Part shown: one piece after another, positions 11,849 through 21,600 of the stretch | Layout: each line of letters opens with the position of its first letter | Position numbering within the stretch: position 1 is the stretch's first letter | Source: Norana najaformis | Lineage: Eukaryota; Annelida; Clitellata; Crassiclitellata; Hormogastridae | Assembly: GCA_964023275.1 (NCBI GenBank) | Contig: OZ029921.1 | Span: 1,254,501-1,318,500 of the forward strand | Reading direction: 5' to 3' | Length of the DNA stretch: 64,000 bases | Translations under genes and position numbers: made by a program | Notes under the pieces: generated by a model | What the model saw: only the letters and a program-made list of their open reading frames with translations | The model's database searches: none | Told to the model about the DNA's origin: nothing

Positions 11849-14800
11849 CTGCAAGGTTAAAGGTCATTCTGGATACCTAAACTGCATTAATATCTAATTC
11901 TTGCATTTATATAGTGCCAATAATAAATCACAGACAAATAATAAACAGATGCCAGACAGTGTCCCAACCAGGAAATGCACCACTACATTGTACCTCGTTT
12001 GTGAAGCCCTTCAGCCAATTTTCAACTCAACAAGCAAATTTTACTGAATACCAATGCTGATTAGTACATGACAGTTTTGTTGAAGACTTTGTATCTATTT
12101 ATACATCCACCTATGTATGTCTTTTGATAACACATATCAAAAGACTTAGCACAGCACCGTTAAGTATTTCTCAGAAGGGCTGCATGCATGGCTCGCTGTC
12201 TAACAGATCCAAACAGATGAGTGTGATTCAAAGTAAGCTGAAAATGCATGCTGAGCAGAATTTTACGATAGTGGTATCAGCCCAGAAAGGACAACTTCTT
12301 CAGCTCACCGCTTACATTAACCATCTTGACACCATAGATTAAGATTTAGATTCAGAATTTAGACTGCACGCATAAAAATGCAGTAAATAAATAAATAAAT
12401 AAGCAAATAATTGGGTGCCAAGCTTCCAAGTTTGCATACCCTCCTCAAGAGCACTGCTGCTTTCTGTTCCACCCAGGACGTCGTCGGAGTTCCCCGAAGC
12501 CAGGGCTGGGTTGTCCAAGGGTCGAGTCAATCCCGCGGATTCCGAACGTAACCCAGTCAGCATCCTGGACAGGAAACTGAGGATAGTGTGCTGGCGATAC
12601 GGACGACGCACCTCCCCCGCAGAAGAATCGATGAGGCAGACACTGGTTCTACTCTCAGCTGCAACCTGCAAGCGAGTAAGTAAAATCCATCAACTATAAG
12701 CCTAAGAAAACTGAATATTCAAAAAATAGAGGTAATGCATGAATGTATGAAAGTATGTATGCACTGTATATATGTATGTATTCAATGTATGTATGTATGA
12801 TTATCCTTATTTATATAGCGCCTTTTAAGAACCTCACCAGGCCGCTAAACACGGCTATCTAAAAGATCGAAAAAGCTGGGACTTATGAAAGGTTGAAAAT
12901 GTTTTTTTTGCATTTACTGTGATGGAATAGAATGCATTTTTAGTGGAGGACTGTAATACAATATACTAAATATTTATATACAGCCATTTCAAAGAAACTC
13001 CCATGCAATGTAACCTGCAAGTAAGTTAGCAAGTCATCAGATGAAAGTGAAAACACACTTGGAAGAGCAAACCGTAACAGGCAGCCTAGGCTATGACGTG
13101 TAAGTGACCTCATTTTTCAGCTCTGCTCTTCAAGTGCGTTTTCAGTTTCAGTTGATGACTGGCAAACTTACTAGCATGTTACATCATGCATGAGAGTTTC
13201 TAAGAAAATGTGCTAAATAAATATTTAGTCAAACATGCTAACCAGTAGACTATCTCATACCCCACTTTATAGGACACAAGTTTCACATGCATTAAATGCA
13301 GAGATACTGTTAAAAAGCATCAAAGTGAAAACTCAAAATGGACCACTTCTTCTCCCACTCCAACATAATCAGCGCAATCACAGTTTTCCGTTAAACCTCA
13401 ACTGCAAGCATTACCTGCGCTGACTCATCCGACGAAGCGTGAACTGCGACAGAATCAGGAACTGAAGTGACAACTGAACCATGACCCAAACTGAGCTTTG
13501 AGTCAACAAGAGAACCATCGGTCAAGTCAACACCCGAGACATAGAACGCTTCACCGTCTGCCAGACATTCGATGAAGAGCATTCCCGACAACAGCTCAGC
13601 CTTCTTGCAAAACCAAACGTCTTCCTATAATAAGCAAAACACTACAAACACTGTACACAAAATAACTAACAATTAATGTCATGAACAGACATCACATCAG
13701 CCACTGTAGTCATGGCGGTCTATCAGTAATGTCTCTGGTCAATGATCATGCGGCTGCAGGTTCAACTGCATGGAATGATCCAGGGCAAGTTGTTTGCGCA
13801 CAATGTGGACCAGGAATTCGTTCATCGGTTTCTATGTGTCTGCGTGTGACCTGCCAGCAGAGACCTTCTCTATGCAAGTATTATTCAGACAGACGAACAT
13901 CAGTTAGACAGACTAGTGAGAAGTACTTTTGCGAGGTATTTAAAGGATCGCCAATGGCAACATACCTGCGTCTGACCAGAGCCAAGAGCTGATCCTCCAA
14001 AATGTTTGCTTCCAAATACAACCTAGAAATAATGACAGAAAATCCCTAAACAGAAAAGCAGATTTAAAAAACTGAAAACATACACACCGTTATCGCTCAA
14101 ACACGATACCCTGGCTGAATACAAAATGGTCAAATACACAAAAAAAATTAAAAAGCCGACAATTATTTTTGCGTACGTAGAAGCAAATACCTTACCTTTT
14201 AAAAAATGTCAGTTAAATGATTACCCAACCTTACCTTACCTCACCCTAACTTACTGTGCTACTGTTCATAAAAGAATACTTACCATGTCTCCATAATCTT
14301 GACACAATAGTGACCAAGTACCTTCCTAAACTGACAAACTCTGAACATGGAGTCAACTCCGGATGGGGATCATGTGGCTCTATGTGTGTGTGGGAACCTG
14401 CAAGTGGTGACTTTTCCAGTTGCCTGTGCATTTGTTTGCTCACAGACAAACTTTCTATTTTAGTGACCTTTGGCACCAATTTAGCACTTGACTTGACCTG
14501 AACTGATCTTTGACCTGACCTGACTTGATCTTTGAAGTTAGTTTCTACAGAACTTACCTGCACAGTTTCTGCAGAAGTGTCTGACCAACTGTGGCCTGAC
14601 GTGTGAACGATAACCGGACACAGAGGCTGAGCCGAACACATCCAGTCCTCTCCTTTTGGCACATCGTCGTGTCGTAATACCTGCATAAAGGTGATATACT
14701 GTCATTTCATAATTAGCTAACAAATATTTCCAGCTATAATCCAAGTAACGACTCTAGACAAGTTGTTTGTGTACACTGCGCCTCTGTCGCCAAGCAGTAT

Positions 14801-16692
14801 AATTTGGCACCGATGTAAGCTGGGAAGTAAGCGGCTAGTCCTGCAATGCACTGGCCTCGTGTCCAGGACCTTGGGATTTGTCCATTGCCGGCTCAAGGGC
14901 CTAAAGAAAAGAAAAATCAGCGCCTCCCCTACGTCTCACTTGTGGGTTATGGGATACTTCACTTACTTAAGAGATATGCAATGAATCAAGCTACAAGAAA
15001 GGTTCAATGTAGGAAAATCTTGTTACAGCAGTTACCTCATAATAAGAAGATTTCAGTGTTCATAATAGAAGACCCAAGCAGACCCAAGCAAAATTTAATG
15101 TCACATGTATACAGCACACCAACTGGCACATGATTTGCAAAGTAGGAAAGTCGTCATGACGTACTTACCTTTCGGGAAAATGCTAAGTTTCCTAGTGGTC
15201 TAGAATGAAGCTCTGATACAGTAGAAAAATAGCGGAGGATGTATCTCAGTTTCTCACATTGAAAATCACTAAAACAGAACAAAAACCCAGCAATAACCTA
15301 GTGAGGATCACACAACATCATTTCCACTAACCATGGATAATACTGAAAAACATATGAAGGTCCTCAGGTGAGCTGCAGCACAATCTTACCTGTCCAGGTG
15401 AAAAAAGTTGTTTTCTTCTACATAACTGTTATCACAAATTTATGTAGTGCCACCTCAAGAGAAACCCATCTAAGGTGTACCTGATCTTACAACACAAAAC
15501 CATGCTCAAACATAACGATTTTCAAGCGCTACGAGACTATGATGTGATCACACAACTTCACTTCCACTAACCGTGGTTGAAATGATAACCAAAATACGCT
15601 GAAGATCCTCAGGTAAGCTGGAGAACAATCTTACCTGTCCAGGTGAAGAAAAAAGTCATCGAAACTGAACATAATGGTTGAACGTAATGATTTTCAAGCA
15701 ATAGAAGACTATGAAGTGATTGCACTTCATTTCTGTATCGTGGTTAATACGATAACTAAAATACACTGAAAATCCTCAGATAAGCTTGAGAATGATCTTA
15801 CCTGTCCAGGTGTAGAAAGAAGTCATCAAAGCTGAAAATGCTTAGTCGTGACGATTGCTGGAGACTAGCAACGTGAGAGGGACATCGTCCTGGAAAAAGG
15901 CAGAGGAAAGCGCATGACACGAATGACGCGGCCAACCTCTTCGGTATGACACGCACCTCCTCTGCAGTTGAAGAAAAACACAAGTATTATTTTCTATTAT
16001 TCTAAATGTTATAACATTTTTAAACTTGGATAGACATGATCTCTCAGTACTTACAAAAATGGAGCAAAAAGTGTCATTATTATCAGTTTTTAAAACCCGA
16101 GGTAAGTGAAATCCCTCAGAAGATTAAGACTGTTCTAGAGGGAGTGGAAAACTATTCTTTGCAAGGGACAGCGCAGATTTGAAGGGCTAATCACTCTGAT
16201 ATTGTTATTATTTCATTTGTTAGTATTTTCTCTTTTTCTCCCTTTATCAAGTGATCGCAAACTCAAGATTTCTACTTTGCCCGACCTCTTTTCCACTCTT
16301 TCCATACATTATATGCAACTGATCAAAATTAGCTACACACCTCGTCGCTGTCTCAATATCTCCAGCCCATTTTCAGGCCTCAGACTTTCGATTTCCAAAG
16401 CAAGGTCAACAATCCACGGAAAAACGTGATCGATGTAGTTGTAGCTCTCCTTCAGCGTGGTTTTCGAGTCTAGGAACACACGTAGTCCAGAAAAGACGTT
16501 CCTCGTCTTTGATTTCGCTCCCGTGCCAGCCATCGCTTCACCAAGATCGGAGTGTAAAACATCGTGAGCCCGCTGAAAGGTTGCTATCCAGCTGTCTGCC
16601 GATCGAGAAGCCTTGCCCGCAGTCAAAATTGCCCGAACATTCGGCCACGACTTGTGGTCACAGGGAAAAACGACAAATCGGCTGTCTGCCAT
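9747..16692 (-). CDS. PARG-like pseudoenzyme fused to a multi-helix AKAP-type tail (1,109 aa predicted)
   Basis: Exons on the minus strand: 16692-16341 (ATG start), 15961-15802, 15268-15169, 14680-14558, 14022-13966, 13624-13415, 12665-12440 and 11848-9747 (stop). All junctions are GT-AG, phases agree (1, 2, 0, 0, 0, 0, 1), and the total is 3,330 nt. Residues 1-409 follow the PARG fold: FPCDHKSWPNVRAIL; the PWIVDLALEIESL/LEILRQ helix; FVSCAFLCLFP; FSFDDFFLHLD; CEKLRYILRYF; PLCPVIVHTSG; the signature loop; and ALASGNSDDVLGG. Residues 410-1109 are Ser-rich low-complexity sequence with amphipathic helices of the PKA RII-binding type. The expected activity (hydrolysis of poly(ADP-ribose)) is probably lost because key acidic residues are replaced. 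The large last exon also has an ATG at 11,867, but the phase-1 acceptor at 11,849 fits exon 7 exactly. I do not know a named orthologue. Confidence 0.85.
12985..13209. mobile_element. Foldback (hairpin) element in intron
   Basis: The left arm (about 12,985-13,069, including gtaagttagcaagtcatcag) is the imperfect reverse complement of the right arm (about 13,124-13,209, including gatgactggcaaacttacta). The loop is about 54 bases. It lies in the intron between exons 6 and 7 of the PARG-like gene. This is MITE or foldback-like architecture; I see no coding sequence. Confidence 0.7.
13415..14680 (-). other. PARG signature region of the pseudoenzyme (exons 4-6)
   Basis: Exon 4 ends in TVQ, exon 5 reads VVFGSKHFGGSALGSGQTQ, and exon 6 begins EDVWFCKKAELL. 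Aligned without gaps to human PARG (LQVDFAN...GGG...QEEIRF; numbering from memory), D737 becomes Val247, N740 becomes Ser250, and the third glycine of GGG becomes Ser256. Q754 and E755 are kept as Q264 and E265. The catalytic E756 becomes Asp266 and Y795 becomes Asp305. Scaffold positions around them (E..L, LF.E.L, E, G) are kept. Confidence 0.8.
13700..13820 (+). repeat. SINE-B 5' fragment
   Basis: catggcggtctatcagtaat, then B box CAGGTTCAACTGC and the ccagggcaagttgtttgcgc block. Confidence 0.65.
14745..14965 (+). repeat. SINE-B 3' fragment
   Basis: The run gacaagttgtttgtgtacac through cgtgtccaggaccttgggat and gctcaagggcctaaagaaaa. The tRNA-like head is missing. It lies in the intron between exons 3 and 4 of the PARG-like gene. 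Confidence 0.65.
15300..15850 (-). repeat. Triplicated exon-2 end plus intron in the PARG-like gene
   Basis: Three diverged copies of a roughly 190-base segment end near 15,410, 15,670 and 15,850. The rightmost contains the real 3' end of exon 2 and its donor. The middle copy keeps the peptide FSFDDFFLHLD and the donor CAG|GTAAG. The leftmost keeps only the donor and part of the coding sequence. The shared intron block reads (plus strand) atcctcag.taagct.gagaa, then the donor core atcttacctgtccaggtg. Confidence 0.75.
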
Positions 16693-16811
16693 TGAGCAAG
16701 GTCGAAATGCTAGACAACGACCTCAGTTGCTCATCACAACCTCAAGTTTGTGAGTCTCAGACATCACAGTGGAACCTATGCATCGTAAGCACCAAAATTT
16801 CTGTAAGATAT

Positions 16812-17040
16812 TTTAGATGGAGTGGGACGTGGTGGTGTAATGATATGTTCGATGCCTCGTAACCGGAGGGTCGCGGGTTCGAATCTACCTCACGCCACTG
16901 GGTAGCGACCTTGGACAAGTTGCTCACCCACAATTGTCTGTGAGGAAGGCAACGGGAAACCACCTCACTCATCTCATCCCGGGTGGCATAAAGCCAATGC
17001 CTTCGGGCAGAAAACTCATCACCATCATCATCATTTTAGA
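16812..17040 (+). repeat. SINE-D, tRNA-derived, just upstream of the PARG-like gene
   Basis: The head is GTGGTGGTGTAATGATATG with B box GGGTTCGAATC about 45 bases on. The body shares gaccttggacaagttgctca with SINE-B/C and ends ...aatgccttcgggcagaaaac, then a short CAT tract. Confidence 0.7.
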
Positions 17041-18130
17041 TGGGCGAGTCACGTTAAGTTTAACATATATTCTGTCACTAACATATAATACGAATTTATA
17101 CAAGTGTAAATCTTTTCAATAGTTTGTTAAGAGCAAATAATATATTATTCTGTAGCCTATATGACAATCGCATCTATATACAGAGGCCTACATTCATAGC
17201 GCTTTTGTAAGGTACAAAAAAGGCGCCATACAAATATGTGGACATAAGTTAAGGCGCCATCTTCCGGTCCGCGCTACCTCACAAAGTGACCGCATATGTA
17301 TCACATCAACTGCTTTGTAAATTTTATTAAGCAAACTTCTATACCGCGAGACAAAGAAATCATCAGAAAGAAATTACCCTTTATAGCCAGTTTACAGGAA
17401 ACACCCGATTCCACGGCTAACCATTTATGAGCCTCTCTTGGCCGATATGTAATGCATTCGCATATTTATATAGCGCCTCTCAAAAACCAATGGCGCTTTA
17501 CACCTACGCACGTCACCAGCCGATTTAGAATAACCGTGCAATTTCACCCATTCAGACTACAAAAATTTTAAAACAGGCTAGAATTGACATCACTGTAAAC
17601 CCTTTACTATAATACTGGTCAATTTTCTGCATAACATTAGCAAATTTTCAACGGTCTGTTAGCAACCATTGGACGTAATATTTTTATGCGAGACCAGACG
17701 ACTTCCGGTAAATTCAACTAAAAGTGGATTAGATCTCAAGATCAACATTACTACGCCTAAATTATGCACAGTAATAATAATAGTCATCCCGATACAAACA
17801 CAAGGTTCATGCAATCAAAAAGTTTGGGATAGACTGGGACACAGTGACAGTACGGATTGAAGTTTTGGCTCATGCTGTTCCATGAAGTTACTTGGGATTT
17901 CGCTGATAGTTTGCACAAACATTCGCTAGATGTCGCTACATCACTAAAACCGCCGCCCAGAGCCTGTAATTTTTGCACGAAAACCCTAAATGCTAGGATT
18001 ACTAGCAGAACTGTTAATGGATTTTATGACACTGGTATTGAACCGCCACGCTTTGTGACCACAGCTGGCCCACATCCTAGACGTTATTGTGGAAATAGGG
18101 TCAAATGTGGGCCAACTCTTGAACCATAAA
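17041..18130. other. Intergenic, no gene seen
   Basis: Ordinary AT-rich sequence. One atttatatagcgcctctcaa motif (near 17,465) of the kind found at many repeat ends here. No exon could be supported. Confidence 0.55.
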
Positions 18131-18204
18131 CTTAGTTCAAAATTCAGTTTATTCACAGGCGTTCAGTCAAAACAAAAACGATAGGCAAAAAGGGTTCAGT
18201 TCTA

Positions 18205-19141
<937 letters not shown>

Positions 19142-19164
19142 CAATCATTCCACCCCGAAGACAT

Positions 19165-19425
19165 GGGCGGCGGGCCAGACCCGAAACAAAGCTCGTCTAA
19201 GTAGGCCGGCTGTCATCACCAGACCCGCAATAATGTCTTTAAAAAGTATTGTGTGGGATGGGCAGTCAGTGAAGTAGACACACGTGCATGCAAAGGATAC
19301 TGCCTAAATTTATAAATACAGCCAACAAGGCTTTTACACTTGCATAAAGGCATACGTTCCAGCTGCCTAATCTGCCATAAACATAGATAAACAGACAGAC
19401 AAACACAGAGACAGACAGACATCCG
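19165..19425. repeat. Dispersed repeat, copy 1 of a pair
   Basis: Blocks gtctaagtaggccggctgtc, gtgtgggatgggcagtcagt, ttccagctgcctaatctgcc and ataaacatagataaacagac recur in the same order at 20,160-20,520. Nothing coding is recognised. Confidence 0.6.
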
Positions 19426-19434
19426 AGATTACGA

Positions 19435-19556
19435 TTCATTCCAGCTCCGTTGATCCTCTGAGCCGGCAATGGATGAATCCCAAGGTCCTAGACACGGGCC
19501 CATTTACTTTCCAGCATAAATCGTTACCAAATTTGACTGCCTGGTGACAAAGTTGT
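19435..19556 (-). repeat. SINE-B fragment
   Basis: Reverse-complement match to the ggccc.tgtc.aggaccttg block and the neighbouring SINE-B body. Confidence 0.55.
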
Positions 19557-19960
19557 AATCGTAATCGTAATTCTGAGATTTCTACAGCGCCCAACGAAAG
19601 CCGCGCCGCGAGTACCAGCTTATTCACAGGCGCTCAGTCAAAACAAAATCGATAGGCAAAAGGGTTCAGTTCCATGTCAAGATCCAAAAGTCAGATGGAG
19701 AGACAGGGTGGCAGCTACGGATGGTGGTGTTTGGGGTTGAAGAGGAGAGAGAGATGAGGAAGAACGGGCGTCAGGGTGCAATCTGTGAAAGAGGAATGTT
19801 TTGAGCTTTCAATGAAAGGCCGAAGCAGAAATTGCAAGCGGTGGAGCATCGATGAGTTTGTATGATGGGTCAGAAAACTGTGGCAATTCTGGGGGGAGTT
19901 TATTCCAGAGTGGTGTGGCACGTGTGTGCAAACATTCTTCCCTCCACATCAGTTTTTTTT
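19556..19960 (-). mobile_element. LINE 3' end with (GATTAC)n-type tail
   Basis: On the minus strand a peptide TRATPLWNKLPPELP is followed by a KLKTFLFH-type segment, a typical non-LTR reverse transcriptase C-terminus. Then comes a 3' UTR (ctgagcgcctgtgaataagc, then tgg...ctttcgttgggcgctgtaga) ending in a short GATTAC tract at 19,556. The coding remnant is broken. The same 3' end occurs without coding at 18,130, 23,140, 49,085 and 63,505. Confidence 0.65.
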
Positions 19961-20028
19961 CTATATTTCTCACCGAAGATTCATTTCCTCCAACATTTTG
20001 TTCCTGCCCTTAAGTCTTCCCCACTTAA

Positions 20029-20030
20029 TA

Positions 20031-20103
<73 letters not shown>

Positions 20104-20135
20104 GAACAATAACAAACAATAATAATAATAATAAA
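20029..20135. repeat. (TAA)n microsatellite
   Basis: About 100 bases of TAA with a few interruptions. Confidence 0.95.
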
Positions 20136-20159
20136 ATTTATATAGCGCCGTAGCACAGC

Positions 20160-20520
20160 CGAGGCCGAAGAAAAGGGCGCTGTTCAGGCTTTTCCCATTT
20201 AATAAGGGATCGGTGACCAGCCAGATCCGAGAAAGGGCGGCAAAACTATTTTAAGTAGGCAGGTGTATTACGTATGGATCTGGCAACGCCACACTCACAG
20301 CGAAACCTTTAAAAGCAGGTGCTCAGCGGGATGGGCAGGAAATAACATGCATGACTAATTATATGCAAACAAAGAAATCAAGCGTCCGAAATGTAGTAAT
20401 AACGTCAACAATCCTTCTCGAATCTGCAGGCAGCACAGTTTCCAGCTGCCTAATCCGCCATAAACACAGACAGGCCGACAGACAAGCACAGGGACAGCCA
20501 AACGTACAGTCCAAAGGAAT
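20160..20520. repeat. Dispersed repeat, copy 2 of a pair
   Basis: Homologous to 19,165-19,425 and longer. It shares the tttaagtaggcaggtgt, gcgggatgggcagga and ttccagctgcctaatccgcc blocks. Confidence 0.6.
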
Positions 20521-20952
20521 GTGAAGGAGTGGTCAACACGTGCATAGGATTCGTGTAACCAGCGCGCGATTTGATCTAATGGTCTTTTTCAAAACCGTGC
20601 TGTCACCTAGCGAATATAACTGACATTAATGAACCTGTACTGCCATCTTGCTAATGCAATTAAAACATTTTTGAAAAGAATTATGGTTTTACTTTTGTCT
20701 ATGCTCAAAGAATTGTCTTTAGGTCCAATCCAAGGAATCTATATGGGTCCAATCCAGTCTTTATTAACGAAAAATTTGGGATCTAGAATTAAATAAGTAA
20801 TTTTATCAGAGGAAGTAGAAAGGAAAAATGTGTTCACTAAATGTGGCCTATAGTTCGACACCTCTATTTGGGGATCAGTTACGCTGGTCTTTCTGATGCA
20901 AATTTTTTTCTTGCGGTGCTACTTCACAGATTTACATTGACACCAATGTTCC

Positions 20953-21227
20953 CAGAGGCGTCAATCATATGGGTGTCCCCCGGAACCCGGGCTCAGGCAA
21001 TATTTTGAGCATGAGAGCTCGGCCATTGGTTGGCCAGCAATATTTTACCTGTAAAATCAGTAAAAGGCAGCTATGTACTGATAAAGTTCTCATTCTTCCT
21101 GTATTAGGCCTATTCTTGACCCCCATACTAAGGACTTTGCCTCTGGAACCCGACAAGGGCTATGGGCCCAGACCCCACTTTAGGCCCGGGCCCCTCCAAT
21201 GTTCACTATGGATCGACGCCTCTGAGA
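20953..21227. mobile_element. hAT-like non-autonomous DNA transposon, short copy
   Basis: Terminal inverted repeats CAGAGGCGTCAATC and GGATCGACGCCTCTG. Length about 275 bases. The interior equals the two ends of the copy at 18,397-19,141, so it looks like an internal-deletion form. No coding capacity. Confidence 0.75.
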
Positions 21228-21600
21228 GAGAGATCTGATAAATCGCTTTAACGGTTAACTTTAAGCCACACAGGTCATAGGCAGGCGCATAAAACTGTAT
21301 ATTTATACTCAGGGACCGACAGCGCAATTGATATTTTAGTAATATCATATATATATATATATTCCAAGCCTATAGGTCTAACAGACCCAGTGGGCCCTTT
21401 ATAGCAGACTTGAGCAGGGTCTTAGATAAGCCTTAGATCTGGACCTGTGTCGCGTTCCAAAGTCCGCCATAGTTCGAGCAGACTTCACCTCTTTCGCGTT
21501 ACGGTGGATCACAGACGAGGTCTTCTTCTTGACAGATCGGCCACCCGATCGACGCTGTCCTCTATCCAGCCCTCGGAAAACTCAGAACCTGTTCCAGATC

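Noticed and set aside
11425-11880. Plus-strand open frames opposite the large AKAP-type exon
   Set aside because: Shadows of the minus-strand exon, which has homology-like motifs and agreeing splice phase.
11868-11897. Acceptor at 11,868 or translation start at 11,867 for the AKAP-type exon
   Set aside because: Joining exon 7 there hits a stop at once; the acceptor at 11,849 keeps the frame and has a better pyrimidine tract. A separate start remains possible but is less likely.
13966-14022. Alternative frame of exon 5 reading LYLEANILEDQLLALV
   Set aside because: Exon 4 ends in phase 0, which forces VVFGSKHFGGSALG; that frame aligns gaplessly with the PARG signature.
16830-16900. Functional tRNA gene
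   Set aside because: A and B boxes are present but the stems do not pair well, and the sequence continues into a SINE body.
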